DNA from: Cellulophaga sp. HaHa_2_95
Lineage (GTDB): Bacteria > Bacteroidota > Bacteroidia > Flavobacteriales > Flavobacteriaceae
Direction: 5' to 3'
DNA length: 64,000 nt
Assembly: GCF_019278565.1 (NCBI RefSeq)
Contig: NZ_CP058988.1
Coordinates: 1,984,001-2,048,000 of the forward strand
Shown here in pieces: positions 9,275-18,625 of this stretch. Below the pieces are notes generated by a model that made no database searches, was not told where the DNA came from, and saw only the letters and a program-made list of their open reading frames with translations. Numbering within the stretch: the stretch's first letter is position 1; each line of letters starts with the position of its first letter. Made by a program: the position numbers and the translations under genes.

Positions 9275-9982
9275 ATGATATCTATTATAATACCTGCACA
9301 TAACGAACAAAAAAATCTATTAAAACTTATTCCCCTTTTGGATGCGCTCTGTCAAGATACACCAGCGGAAGTATTGGTGGTGCTTTCTGCAGCAAATACA
9401 GAGGTAATTGGCTTTTCTAGTGATAAAATTAAGGTAGTGCAATGCAATGAAAATGGTAGGGCTGTTCAAATGAATTTTGGTGTGACACATGCAAAAGGAA
9501 CTATTTTTGCTTTCCTTCATGCCGATGTACTGCCGCCTAAAAATTTTCTAAAGGATATTGAACATACTTTAAGAGATACCTATCAAGCAGGTTTCTTTTC
9601 TTACCGATTTGATAGTGCGAGTAAGCTATTAAATGTAAATGCTAAATTTACGGCTAAAGATGGCATTTTCACAGGTGGGGGAGATCAATGTTTATTCATC
9701 GAGAAAACGGTTTTTAACCAACTTGGTGGTTTTGATGTAAACCAATTAATTATGGAAGATTTTGAGTTTTTTAAGCGTATGAAAAATAAAAAAGTCAAGT
9801 ATAAAATTATAAATAACGACTTATTGGTTTCTGCGAGAAAATATGAGTCTAATTCCTATTTAAGAGTAAACATGTCTAATTTACTATTGGTGGTATTATT
9901 TAAAATGGGATACCCTTCAGCCAAATTACAAACCCTTCACAATAGATTGCTACAAATGCCTTACCACACTAAACCTGAATAA
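9275..9982 (+). CDS. Family 2 glycosyltransferase (TIGR04283-like)
   Basis: 235 aa, cytosolic GT-A fold. The N-terminus MISIIIPAHNEQKNLLKLI is the standard nucleotide-sugar binding start. GRAVQMNFGV and FLHADVLPP form the DxD-like metal region (HAD). LGGFDVNQLIMEDFEFFKR carries the acidic catalytic ED motif. The short length and the GRAxQMN pattern fit the TIGR04283 branch, often linked to rSAM/selenodomain or arsenosugar contexts, though no such neighbours occur here. The acceptor is unknown. A VOC-family gene begins 5 bp later, so the two form an operon. Confidence 0.82.
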   Translation: MISIIIPAHNEQKNLLKLIPLLDALCQDTPAEVLVVLSAANTEVIGFSSDKIKVVQCNENGRAVQMNFGVTHAKGTIFAFLHADVLPPKNFLKDIEHTLRDTYQAGFFSYRFDSASKLLNVNAKFTAKDGIFTGGGDQCLFIEKTVFNQLGGFDVNQLIMEDFEFFKRMKNKKVKYKIINNDLLVSARKYESNSYLRVNMSNLLLVVLFKMGYPSAKLQTLHNRLLQMPYHTKPE

Positions 9983-9987
9983 AATTT

Positions 9988-11052
9988 ATGGCAAAAATAA
10001 TCAACGGAATTCAACAAATAGGTATTGGTGTAGCAGATGCTAAAAGTGTATTTAATTGGTATCGTGAGCATTTAGGGTTTGATATTCTGGTCTTTGAAGA
10101 TATTGCTACGGCTGATTTAATGACGCAGTATACCAATCATAAAGTAGAACGTCGGCATGCCTTATTATCCTTGAATATGAAGGGCGGCGGCGGATTAGAG
10201 ATTTGGCAATTTACAGGTCGGATTCCTACAACCGCAACAACACCATTTTTATTGGGAGATTTAGGTATTAATTCCATGAAAATTAGAGCAACAAATGTGC
10301 TAGATGCGCATACTAATTTGAGGGTACTTAAGTTAGAAATTTTAGGCGCTTTGAGGGCAACCCAAGACGGGAAGCCTCATTTTTTCTTTCAAGATCCTTG
10401 GGGTAATTTGGTAGAAGTTGTTCAGGATGATTACCTGTTCTCTGAAACCAATAGCGTTTCTGGAGGGGTAATAGGAACCGTAATTGGTGTTTCTGATATG
10501 GACAGGGCATTGCCTTTTTATCAGCAAATTTTAGGATATGATGTTCAAGCTTCTGACCGTACGGGTTCTTTTGAAGACTTTAAAGAGCTTCCAGGTGGTG
10601 CGCATGCCTTTAGAAGAGTTCTTTTAAAACATCGTAAGAGGTCAGTGGGTGGTTTTGGAGAATTATTAGGTCCTACAGAAATAGAATTACTACAAGTATT
10701 AGATCGGGAACCTGTTAAGATTTATAAAGATAGACTGTGGGGAGATTTGGGTTATATTCACCTTTGTTTTGATATTAATGGTATGGAAATGCTGCGAGAT
10801 GAAGCAAAAAATCTTGGGTTTCCGTTTACAGTAGATAGTGCTGATAGTTTTGATATGGGAGATGCAGCAGGTCATTTTAGCTATATAGAAGACCCGGACG
10901 GCACCTTAATAGAATTTGTGGAAACGCACAAAGTGCCCATTTTAAAAAAGCTAGGAATTTTTATCAACTTAAAAAAAAGGAATCCGCTTAATCCGTTACC
11001 TAAATGGCTTGTAAAAGCTATGCAGGTGCATCGAGTTAAGCGGAATCTTTAA
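9988..11052 (+). CDS. Two-domain VOC (glyoxalase/dioxygenase) family protein
   Basis: 354 aa with two VOC domains. The first (about 6-140) starts GIQQIGIGVADAKSVFNWYR and ends HFFFQDPWGNLVEVVQD. The second (about 153-310) starts IGTVIGVSDMDRALPFYQQ and ends FSYIEDPDGTLIEFVET. The Glu in NLVEV and LIEF and the His in IHLCF occupy positions that bind metal in this superfamily. Members include glyoxalases, ring-cleaving dioxygenases and resistance proteins, so substrate and reaction cannot be assigned. It is cotranscribed with the glycosyltransferase gene just upstream. Confidence 0.8.
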   Translation: MAKIINGIQQIGIGVADAKSVFNWYREHLGFDILVFEDIATADLMTQYTNHKVERRHALLSLNMKGGGGLEIWQFTGRIPTTATTPFLLGDLGINSMKIRATNVLDAHTNLRVLKLEILGALRATQDGKPHFFFQDPWGNLVEVVQDDYLFSETNSVSGGVIGTVIGVSDMDRALPFYQQILGYDVQASDRTGSFEDFKELPGGAHAFRRVLLKHRKRSVGGFGELLGPTEIELLQVLDREPVKIYKDRLWGDLGYIHLCFDINGMEMLRDEAKNLGFPFTVDSADSFDMGDAAGHFSYIEDPDGTLIEFVETHKVPILKKLGIFINLKKRNPLNPLPKWLVKAMQVHRVKRNL

Positions 11053-11063
11053 GTTTCAATAGA

Positions 11064-11864
11064 CTAGGAACTCACTACTCCTAAGGTGTATAATTGTTCT
11101 AAATTAGGAGTTTCACTACCTCCTGCAGGCTCTAAAGTAATCCCAAAGGCCTCAGACTCATTAGGGTTGTTCAAAGCAAACACTTTGGTGTCATCTGTAA
11201 TAAAGTCTTCTAACAGCCCCATGCTCGTAGGAGTTAAGGGGTTTAGTTTTAAAGACCATACTTGGTAAACCATTCCGTCCGGTGGTTCTGGTAGCCCTTG
11301 GGCATCAATAAATACTTTCTGCTCGCTCTTATTCCAATAGGCTTTTGCATAGGAGTTAGGGTCCACGGCTTGACCACCTAAGGCAACCACTTGGATGTTT
11401 TTATCCCGAATGGTGCTTAGTAATTCCTCTGTTTTTTCTAGTGATGTTTTCGCTTCTTCAATTTTTTCTTCTAAAGCGCTGTTCACTTGTGTAGAGTTAT
11501 CTAAATTAGATTTTAGTGTATTATTTTGGGTGTACATCCAAAATAGGCCTACAGCTAATAAAATAGATGCTGCCCATCCGATGTAAGAACTCCAATTTGT
11601 GTTCTCTGGTTCAAGAGTAATGACTTTTGGAGCTTCAGCAGCAGCTATTTTAGCTTGTACTTTGGCCAAATGAATTTGTGCACCTTCTTTGGGCGCAGCT
11701 GCTTTAGTCAATGCTAAAACCGCAGCTTCAATGGCTTTGATTTCGTTTTGTATTTCAGGATATTCTGCTGCGTATCTGGCGATATCTAAGTTTTCTACCT
11801 CAGATAAGATACCAGCAACGTAGAGTTCTAGAATTCCTGATGCTATATATTTTTCTGTATCCAT
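11064..11864 (-). CDS. Anti-sigma factor, RskA/anti-sigma-K type
   Basis: 266 aa. An N-terminal cytoplasmic helical domain (about 1-90) begins with EKYIASGILELYVAGIL, as in RskA-type anti-sigma domains. One membrane helix follows (about 92-112, YIGWAASILLAVGLFWMY), then a coiled coil (about 113-150) and a periplasmic RskA domain (KAYWNKSEQKVFIDAQGLP, YQVWSLK, FGITLEPAGGSETP). It should hold the partner sigma factor inactive until an envelope signal releases it. Its start lies one base after the stop of the sigma-factor gene, showing translational coupling. Confidence 0.9.
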   Translation of the reverse strand: MDTEKYIASGILELYVAGILSEVENLDIARYAAEYPEIQNEIKAIEAAVLALTKAAAPKEGAQIHLAKVQAKIAAAEAPKVITLEPENTNWSSYIGWAASILLAVGLFWMYTQNNTLKSNLDNSTQVNSALEEKIEEAKTSLEKTEELLSTIRDKNIQVVALGGQAVDPNSYAKAYWNKSEQKVFIDAQGLPEPPDGMVYQVWSLKLNPLTPTSMGLLEDFITDDTKVFALNNPNESEAFGITLEPAGGSETPNLEQLYTLGVVSS

Positions 11865-11865
11865 G

Positions 11866-12396
11866 CTATATTGCTATGTTTCCCCTAATTTGTGCAATGC
11901 AACTTCTATTTCTTGTTTTTACCGTTCCTATAGGTATCTCCAATTCTTCAGCAGCTTCCTTTTGCGTATATCCTTTAAAGTACAACAAGTCTATTATTTG
12001 AACACACTTTTCTTTAAGGTTCGTTAATAAACTTTTTATACCTATTGTATCTACTTGAGTATTAAGGTCATTTTTGTCTTCTAGGATATCTACGAAAAAA
12101 TCTGAAGATAGGTTTTGTTTGCTGTTTTTGTGGGATTTAGAGCGCACTTCATCGATTGCGGCATTACGTGCAATATTCAACATCCACGTAAAAAATCGCC
12201 CTTTAGAGACATTGTAACTCTCGGCGTTATTCCATGCCTTTACGAATACATCTTGGCAAATTTCCTGAGCTATATCCGTATTCTTAACAATGTTATAGAT
12301 AACACCACATATATTATCAGCATACATGCTATACAACTTTTCAAAAGCCTTAGCATCTTTCATTCGGAACTTTTCTACTAATTCTTCTAATTCCAT
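11866..12396 (-). CDS. ECF-subfamily RNA polymerase sigma factor (SigK-like)
   Basis: 176 aa. Region 2 (about 10-85) contains DIAQEICQDVFVKAWNNAES and GRFFTWMLNIARNAAIDEVR. Region 4 (about 122-174) contains LLYFKGYTQKEAAEELEIP and IGTVKTRN, the helix-turn-helix that reads the -35 element. The short linker and missing region 3 define the ECF class. The anti-sigma gene follows after a single base, so the pair forms an envelope-stress type switch. The regulon may include nearby envelope genes such as the SOD gene, but no shared promoter motif was established here. Confidence 0.92.
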   Translation of the reverse strand: MELEELVEKFRMKDAKAFEKLYSMYADNICGVIYNIVKNTDIAQEICQDVFVKAWNNAESYNVSKGRFFTWMLNIARNAAIDEVRSKSHKNSKQNLSSDFFVDILEDKNDLNTQVDTIGIKSLLTNLKEKCVQIIDLLYFKGYTQKEAAEELEIPIGTVKTRNRSCIAQIRGNIAI

Positions 12397-12428
12397 GGAC
12401 TAGGTTTACAGATTAAAGATATAAAAAA

Positions 12429-12454
12429 AAAAGCTGCTAAAAAGAGCAGCTTTT
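12429..12454 (-). terminator. Rho-independent terminator for the SOD gene
   Basis: A 10-bp stem (AAAAGCTGCT and its complement) with a 6-nt loop. Read on the minus strand it follows the SOD stop codon and is itself followed by a run of about ten Ts. Confidence 0.88.
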
Positions 12455-12477
12455 AATTTTATTATATTGGGAGGTTC

Positions 12478-13077
12478 TTATTGGATAATACCAGCACAGC
12501 TTACACGAGCACCTGCATCTCCGCTAGGTTGTGTTGTAAAATCATCTACTCCTTGATGAACAATTACTCCTTTGCCGATGATGTTCTTTGTGTCATCATC
12601 ACAATCCATACACCATTCGTCAGTGCTGAATTGTACTGTAGCATTACCTTCTGCATCTGCCATAAAGTTTCCGATATCACCTCTGTGATATCCAGCTTCA
12701 TCACCCCATTTTCCGTGTTGTTGGAATGTTGGGTTCCAATGGCCACCTGCAGATTTTCCATCGGCAGAAGAGCAATCTGCTGTTTCATGAATATGAATAG
12801 CATGTTCCCCTTCAGATAATCCAGACATTTTAGTTACCATCATAACTTCACCATCTTTTTCGGTAAAAGTAACTTCGCCATTAACTTCAGAATCGCTTTT
12901 AGGTTCTAAAGAAATGGTCATAGTTTTCTCTTCCATGGTATTATCCATTTCATCAGACCTGTCATCCATGTTACTTTCTATATCGTCAGAAGTATCTTTA
13001 ACCTCTTTTTTTGTGTCCTTGCAGCTATAAGATAAACTTATGGCAACAAGTGCTAGGGTACCTATAATTTTTTTCAT
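12478..13077 (-). CDS. Cu/Zn superoxide dismutase family lipoprotein
   Basis: 199 aa. A lipoprotein signal (ISLSYSC, Cys19) is followed by an acidic low-complexity linker (about 20-50) and the SodC fold. Ligand segments are visible: EHAIHIHETADC, AGGHWNP, YHRGDIGN and the final VIVHQGVDD. These supply the Cu and Zn histidines and Asp, and the Cys of TADC and VSCAG can form the conserved disulfide. It should dismutate superoxide in the periplasm or at the cell surface. A terminator follows, and the gene has its own leader of about 110 bp shared with nothing obvious. Confidence 0.9.
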   Translation of the reverse strand: MKKIIGTLALVAISLSYSCKDTKKEVKDTSDDIESNMDDRSDEMDNTMEEKTMTISLEPKSDSEVNGEVTFTEKDGEVMMVTKMSGLSEGEHAIHIHETADCSSADGKSAGGHWNPTFQQHGKWGDEAGYHRGDIGNFMADAEGNATVQFSTDEWCMDCDDDTKNIIGKGVIVHQGVDDFTTQPSGDAGARVSCAGIIQ

Positions 13078-13188
13078 GTGTTGTAGTTTTTAGTGTAGTG
13101 TTTTACATATTACACAAAACTAAAACTACAAAAAGAAAATGAGTGCTCTAATAGCGATTATTAGTAACGCAAATGAGTTACCTTACTA

Positions 13189-13824
13189 TTATTTTTTAAC
13201 GAATAATACATCGCCCTTAATAGCTACCTCGTCCCAAGTTTTGCTTACCCCATCTTTACCTGTATGCAATGCCTCGCATACTTTGTTTAAAGATGCCACA
13301 GCATCCGTAGCATTCCAATTCTTCAAATCCATTACCCCGTTAAACGTGTAGCTTGTGTCAGAATTCATGGTCGTTTCTAACGGAATTGAGCTGGTTTCTC
13401 CGTTCATTTCAATTTCTAATGAACACGCTTCACCATCCACCTTAAAAGTACCAGAAATTAGTTCTGTATTTTTCATAGCACCAAAAAAGAACTCTGTAAT
13501 TTTTGGATCCCTTGTACCTGTAGGATCATTTGTAAATAAGCTACTTACTGGAATTCCAAATTCTAAACCATTTAAAGCTTCTAAAGCAGTTGCAGCAGGA
13601 GTAGCATTTTTAATGTTGATCGCTTTAAAAGTTCCGCCAACAGGAAGTTTATCGGTTGTTTTGTAGGCTGTGAAGCTCACTTTTGTAGAGTCTGAAACTA
13701 TAGTATACATTTCTGTTGTAGTAACCGTTTCTGTTTCTTCTGAAGTAGTTTCTTTTTTGGCCTCTTTACAGCTGTAAGAGAACATACTTATTGCGAACGA
13801 TAAAATTAAAAGTGTTTTTTTCAT
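13189..13824 (-). CDS. YceI-like family lipoprotein
   Basis: 211 aa with a lipoprotein signal (MFSYSC, Cys19) and a Glu/Thr-rich linker. The body has the YceI pattern: SDSTKVSFTAYKTTDKLPVG near the N-terminus, a middle block with FFFGAMKNTELISGTF, and VMDLKNWNATDAVASLNK near the end. YceI proteins are lipocalin-like beta barrels that bind polyisoprenoid or amide lipids. Here it is probably an outer-membrane or periplasmic lipid-binding protein. The signal peptide closely resembles that of the neighbouring SOD lipoprotein. Confidence 0.75.
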   Translation of the reverse strand: MKKTLLILSFAISMFSYSCKEAKKETTSEETETVTTTEMYTIVSDSTKVSFTAYKTTDKLPVGGTFKAINIKNATPAATALEALNGLEFGIPVSSLFTNDPTGTRDPKITEFFFGAMKNTELISGTFKVDGEACSLEIEMNGETSSIPLETTMNSDTSYTFNGVMDLKNWNATDAVASLNKVCEALHTGKDGVSKTWDEVAIKGDVLFVKK

Positions 13825-13912
13825 TACTGTAATTTTTTTATTTGATAGGATAAAATTACGCTTATTTTAGGGCGTATTCTAATTCAAACCCCACAGATTT
13901 CTGAATGATTTG

Positions 13913-14590
13913 TTATTTTTTCTTTCTTAAATCAGGGCTGTAAAATACACCTACTTGTATGCGGTCATAATTAGCACCAGAAAAATGATTCTTAAGATAT
14001 CCGGCTTGTACCGCTAAATTTTCGGTAACATTAACGCCTAGGGCTCCATATAGTCTATTTTGACCAAAGGCATCATCTTGTAAATTAATAAAGACTTCAT
14101 CGTACACATTTAAAAAGAAAATATCGGTTAGGGGTAAGGTTACTTGCAAACGATAACGTGCCCTATGCTGCGTATCTGTTTCTCCTAAATTTTCCAAAAA
14201 GCGTTGCTCTAATCTATAGCGGTGTTCAAAATGAAATTCGCCTACTTTGTTTTTTAAAATAAATTGCTCAAAAATTCGATGTTCTTTGCTGTTTTCTTCG
14301 TTAGGAAGTTCATCAAAAGAGCCATCTGTTGTAATATAACCATAACCAAGCGTTGCTATAGCTACGGGGTTGATATGATAATTTAATCCGGTACGTAATA
14401 GTAGTTGATTAAAGTTGCTTGTTGTTTCATAATATCTAAACTGTGCTTCGGTATGGATGCTTAGTTTATCACTTACCTTATTGGTTCCAAAATACATATA
14501 CCATGCTCCCCAATCATCCTCGCCTGTTTCTTGGGCATTAATAGCTGTTGTGGTAATTAAAATCGAAATAATACATAAAATTTTTCTCAT
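13913..14590 (-). CDS. DUF2490 outer-membrane barrel protein
   Basis: 225 aa. A signal peptide ends TAINAQ. The mature start EDDWGAWYMYFGTNKVSDKL and the following HTEAQFRYYE are the DUF2490 signature. Repeated amphipathic strands (FHFEHRYRLEQRF, RARYRLQVTLPL) fit a small outer-membrane barrel. No function is established for the family. The start codon lies only 9 bp after a 9-bp inverted repeat (14600-14629), so that structure is in or next to its ribosome-binding region. Confidence 0.82.
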   Translation of the reverse strand: MRKILCIISILITTTAINAQETGEDDWGAWYMYFGTNKVSDKLSIHTEAQFRYYETTSNFNQLLLRTGLNYHINPVAIATLGYGYITTDGSFDELPNEENSKEHRIFEQFILKNKVGEFHFEHRYRLEQRFLENLGETDTQHRARYRLQVTLPLTDIFFLNVYDEVFINLQDDAFGQNRLYGALGVNVTENLAVQAGYLKNHFSGANYDRIQVGVFYSPDLRKKK

Positions 14591-14599
14591 AGCAAAAGT

Positions 14600-14629
14600 G
14601 GTCAGGTTGAGTTTGGTCGAAACCTGACC
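14600..14629 (-). promoter_or_regulatory. Inverted repeat just upstream of the DUF2490 start
   Basis: GGTCAGGTT and its exact reverse complement AACCTGACC are separated by 12 bp. On the minus strand the repeat ends 9 nt before the start codon and has no T-run after it. On the plus strand a T-run follows, but no plus-strand gene precedes it. It may be an operator, a translational control hairpin, or a terminator for antisense transcription. Confidence 0.4.
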
Positions 14630-14669
14630 TGTTTTTTTTAAATCCTCTCGACACTACTCAAGGAAAAAA

Positions 14670-17600
14670 TTAATTAATAGTAATTTCTTTGATAGCTTTA
14701 AAAGGAGAATTGTTTACTTGCTCCATAGCTGTTTTATAGGCTTTCCAATCTTCATTGAAAAATGCATTAGTTTTTTCTAAGGCCGATTCTAATTCTTCCT
14801 TTGCAAATGTCATCAAGTTAGTTTCAGTACTAGTAATACCAGATTTTCTGCTGCCAACATAACGTCTTGCATTACCAATACGTTCCATTACCGTTATTTC
14901 AGGATTTCTAGTAATCCCTTGTCTTTTGTCTTCTTTGCCTAAATAAAGCGCCATAACACCATCTATTTTTTTAATAATTTCTTTAGATGCTTTAAGCTCT
15001 GCTTCATATTTATCTTTGTCCAGTTCTTTTAATTCTTTCTGATATTTAAGAGCCGTATTTTTACTTTCTACCAATTGTTTTACGGCATCTGCAGCAGTTG
15101 CCATATAGGTCTCTATAGTTTTAGAGTGGGTATACACCTCATTAATAGATGCGATTGAAGTTTCTATTCTAGGATCAGATTTTACGTCTATCGTAGTTTC
15201 ATCAGTTACCGCACCAAAAGACATTTTAATGGTATACGTACCAGGCTTAACATCCGTACCGCCAGACTCGTTTTTGCGCTTGCTGATTTTTCTAGAAGGT
15301 CTGTTTGGGCCTTTTTCATCCATTCTCCAATAGATGCGGTGAAATCCTGCTTTTTCTGGAGTTTTATATTTTAAGGTTCTAATTAATCGGCTACCGTCAT
15401 AAATATCAAACTGTATGGAATCTTTCTTTTGTACGCCAGTGAGTTTTTCTTTCTTGTCCGTAGCCTCATTTGCAGTCTCATCATCGTCTTCTTTATCAGC
15501 CTTATCATCTTGGTCATTATTCTCTTTTTTTCCGGAGGCTTTTTTCTTTCCTTCTTTTAAGTAGTAGGTAATCATAGCCCCAGATTTTCTATTTTCACCA
15601 TTGAACATGGCATCTGCACCAAACCTGCTCCCAGTAGCTTGTTGGTACGCCGCTTGGTATGCCGTAGGCGGCGTAAATAGTTGGGCGTCTTTCTGAAGAA
15701 TAGTAGCATCCGCAGCTAAAGCTCTCAAAGGGCGAATATCATCTAAGACCCAGGCAGCACGACCAAAGGTACCGATCACCAAATCATGTTCTCTTGGCTG
15801 TATCACTAAATCTTTTGTAGAAACAGTAGGGAAACCTTCTGTCCATTTTTGCCATTTTTCACCCGCATTTAAGGAAATATACAAACCGTCATCGGTACCT
15901 AAAAACAATAGGTTTGGATTTTCTAAATCTTCTACAATAGAAAGGGTATAGCTTTTAACATCAGTAGCATCTACAATACGTTCCCAAGTTTTTCCGTAAT
16001 TTTTAGTACGATAAGCATATGGAGTATAGTTAAATCTGCGGTAATCATTGGCTATTAAAAGTGCTTCTCCTTTATTTTTGTTCGATGCTTTTATTTGCGG
16101 TATCCAGCTACCTTTTGGTAAGCCTTTTATATTCGCGGTAACATCGGTCCAAGCGGTACCTCCATTTTGAGTGATATGTACGCGACCGTCATCAGTACCA
16201 ATCCATAACATATCTTTTTCAAGTGGAGAAGGTTCAATAACTAAAATGGTACAGTGATTTTCTGCTCCGGTAGCATCCATGGTTAATCCACCACTTTCAC
16301 TTTGTTTTTGTTTTTCAGGATCGTTAGTCGTTAAATCGGTAGAAATAACACTCCATGTTAAGCCTTTGTCTGTACTTTTGTGTACAAACTGACTTCCAAA
16401 ATAAACGGTACTTGTGTCAAAGGGATCTTGTCCGATAGCAGAATTCCAGTTAAAACGTAATTCAGTTTTAGCATCTGGAGGGGTAGGGCGCACTATGTAA
16501 TTATTACCTGTTTCATGATCATAGCGCGATACAAATCCCTGCTGACTCATAGCATACCCAAAGCGAGAATCTTCTAAGTCAGGAACAACATCAAAACCAT
16601 CGCCAAAGGCAATTTCTTGCCAGTAGCTGTTGCGTATACCTTGTGCTTTCCATACATAAGCAGGGCCTCTCCAAGAGCCGTTATCCTGCATTCCCCCATA
16701 AACATTATACGGGTATTCATTGTCTGTATTAATATGGTAAAATTGCGCTACAGGTATATTCCCTACAAAACGCCATGATTTTCCACCATCTTTGGTAATG
16801 TTCATCCCGCCATCATTACCATCCATCATAAATTGGCCGTTTTTAGGATGAATCCACCACGCATGGTGATCGGGGTGAACGCCATTATCCGCACCATAAG
16901 CGGGCATTAACTGGGTAAAGTTTTTACCTCCGTCTTCAGATACATTGATATAGGTGAAAACAGAATATATTCTGTTTTCATTTTGAGGATCTACATAGAT
17001 TTCAGAATAATAAAATGGACGGTTACCAATATCTTCTTTATCGTTTATTTTTTTCCATTTGAAACCACCATCTTCAGATTTGTAAAGGGCATTCTTTTTA
17101 GATTCGATAAGTGCATAAACAATATTTGGCTTTCCAGGGGCAATAGCTACTCCAATTCTTCCAAGTTCGCCGGCAGGCAGACCATCTTCTTCTGTTAATT
17201 TTTTCCAGTTTTTACCACCGTCATGGGTCATATACAAACCACTGCCTTCACCACCAGATTTAAAAAACCAAGGATCTCTTTTGTGCTCCCACATGGCAGC
17301 AATTAATTTATTTGGGTTGGTAGGGTCCATCACCAAATCTGCAATACCAGATTTGTTATTGGTAAATAATATTTTGGACCAAGTGACTCCGCCATCTGTA
17401 GTTTTAAAAACACCGCGTTCTGGGTGTTCCCCCCAAGGAGAACCAATAGCACCCACATAAACAATATCTGGATTGGTAGGGTCTATTACAATTCTGTGAA
17501 TATGTCTTGTTTTTTCTAAGCCCATAGATTTCCAGCTTTTTCCGCCGTCTAGAGATTTAAAAATACCATAGCCACCATTTAAGCTATTTCTTGGGTTACC

Positions 17601-17918
17601 TTCTCCCGTACCCGCCCATAAAACCGATGGGTTACTTTGCTGAATGGCAACGGCACCAACAGAGGCAGTTACTTCTTTATCAAAAATAGGTTCCCATTTA
17701 ATACCTCCAGAAGTAGATTTCCAAAGTCCACCGGAAGCGGTACCTACATACATAATCTCAGGATTGGAGTGTACAGCATCAATAGAAGTAACACGTCCAC
17801 TCATACCTCCTGGACCTATATTTCTTGGTTTTAGATCTTGAATCAGATCCATAGTAAAATCTTGTGCAAAGGCTGTAAATGATGCAAAAAGCATCATTAG
17901 AAAAAGCAGTTTTTTCAT
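14670..17918 (-). CDS. Large secreted sortilin/BNR-repeat (VPS10-like) beta-propeller protein
   Basis: About 1082 aa from the ATG at 17918, chosen because it starts a clear signal peptide (KKLLFLMMLFASFTAFAQ); the in-frame ATG 48 bp upstream adds a polar segment. The body holds many BNR/Asp-box repeats: GGLWKSTSGGIKWEP, GIFKSLDGGKSWKS, GVFKTTDGGVTWSK, YKSEDGGFKWKK, NISKDGG-like units and DGRVHITQNGGTAWTD. These build two sortilin-type propellers (about 40-770). A Lys/Asp/Glu-rich linker (about 800-850) and an FN3-like plus helical C-terminus follow. Bacteroidota homologues are often labelled glycosyl hydrolase, but no catalytic residues can be assigned. Probably exported. Confidence 0.85.
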   Translation of the reverse strand: MKKLLFLMMLFASFTAFAQDFTMDLIQDLKPRNIGPGGMSGRVTSIDAVHSNPEIMYVGTASGGLWKSTSGGIKWEPIFDKEVTASVGAVAIQQSNPSVLWAGTGEGNPRNSLNGGYGIFKSLDGGKSWKSMGLEKTRHIHRIVIDPTNPDIVYVGAIGSPWGEHPERGVFKTTDGGVTWSKILFTNNKSGIADLVMDPTNPNKLIAAMWEHKRDPWFFKSGGEGSGLYMTHDGGKNWKKLTEEDGLPAGELGRIGVAIAPGKPNIVYALIESKKNALYKSEDGGFKWKKINDKEDIGNRPFYYSEIYVDPQNENRIYSVFTYINVSEDGGKNFTQLMPAYGADNGVHPDHHAWWIHPKNGQFMMDGNDGGMNITKDGGKSWRFVGNIPVAQFYHINTDNEYPYNVYGGMQDNGSWRGPAYVWKAQGIRNSYWQEIAFGDGFDVVPDLEDSRFGYAMSQQGFVSRYDHETGNNYIVRPTPPDAKTELRFNWNSAIGQDPFDTSTVYFGSQFVHKSTDKGLTWSVISTDLTTNDPEKQKQSESGGLTMDATGAENHCTILVIEPSPLEKDMLWIGTDDGRVHITQNGGTAWTDVTANIKGLPKGSWIPQIKASNKNKGEALLIANDYRRFNYTPYAYRTKNYGKTWERIVDATDVKSYTLSIVEDLENPNLLFLGTDDGLYISLNAGEKWQKWTEGFPTVSTKDLVIQPREHDLVIGTFGRAAWVLDDIRPLRALAADATILQKDAQLFTPPTAYQAAYQQATGSRFGADAMFNGENRKSGAMITYYLKEGKKKASGKKENNDQDDKADKEDDDETANEATDKKEKLTGVQKKDSIQFDIYDGSRLIRTLKYKTPEKAGFHRIYWRMDEKGPNRPSRKISKRKNESGGTDVKPGTYTIKMSFGAVTDETTIDVKSDPRIETSIASINEVYTHSKTIETYMATAADAVKQLVESKNTALKYQKELKELDKDKYEAELKASKEIIKKIDGVMALYLGKEDKRQGITRNPEITVMERIGNARRYVGSRKSGITSTETNLMTFAKEELESALEKTNAFFNEDWKAYKTAMEQVNNSPFKAIKEITIN

Positions 17919-18023
17919 CTGTCGTAGTTTAGGTTTAATTAGTCGGTTTAAATATACCAAAACCAAAAGGAAGAATTCTTAAAAAGATGTTAAGGAGAGC
18001 TACGTAAACTATAGGGAATAAGG

Positions 18024-18620
18024 CTATTCCTTGATGAAAATACCAAACAATTCACGGTTTTGTCTTGGTAAGATGGAATTATAACACGGTTGAAAAGTTT
18101 TTTCCGTAAAGAAAGGATCTAAGTATGATAGGTACAATTTTTTATCACCGCCAAAAGGTCTCTTTTCTAAATTGTCTGTTAGTGGTATAGAAAACCAGAG
18201 TCCCACAAGCTTGCCTTTTTCTTTTAAGAGTGAAGCCATTTGCTGCGCATATGTAGAGCGGTTTTCAGCGGTAGGTACAAAAGAACAGAAGAAGGTTTGT
18301 TCGATAATGATATCAAATTGCCCCTCGAATTCAAAAAAATTAGCGTGGTGTAAATGGCTATCAGGAAAAGACGGATTTCTTTTTTTAAAGTCTTGTAAGG
18401 GAATTTCGGATATGTCTAAAATATGAACATTTGTAAAACCTTTTTCAATCAGGTATTCCGCTTCATATCCATTCCCTGCTCCAGGAATCAATAGCTTAAT
18501 ATTTTTATCCTCAAGCTGGTCAATATAGGATTTAATAGGAGTAGAGGGGTAGCCAATATCCCAACCCGTGCTATGTTCTTTGTAACGAGTAGTCCAGTAT
18601 GATTCTTCTTGATTGAGCAT
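18024..18620 (-). CDS. TPMT-like SAM-dependent methyltransferase
   Basis: 198 aa, cytosolic. The N-terminal YWTTRYKEHSTGWDIGYPS is typical of the thiopurine-methyltransferase-like family. The SAM-binding motif I reads LLIPGAGNGYEAEYL, with acidic residues after beta-2 (VHILDIS) and motif FDIIIEQTFFCS. Family members methylate small thiol, selenium, tellurium or halide substrates; the substrate is not predictable here. It starts 5 bp after the stop of the CDP-alcohol phosphatidyltransferase gene, so the two are likely one operon, although no joint pathway is evident. Confidence 0.82.
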   Translation of the reverse strand: MLNQEESYWTTRYKEHSTGWDIGYPSTPIKSYIDQLEDKNIKLLIPGAGNGYEAEYLIEKGFTNVHILDISEIPLQDFKKRNPSFPDSHLHHANFFEFEGQFDIIIEQTFFCSFVPTAENRSTYAQQMASLLKEKGKLVGLWFSIPLTDNLEKRPFGGDKKLYLSYLDPFFTEKTFQPCYNSILPRQNRELFGIFIKE

Positions 18621-18625
18621 AGTAC

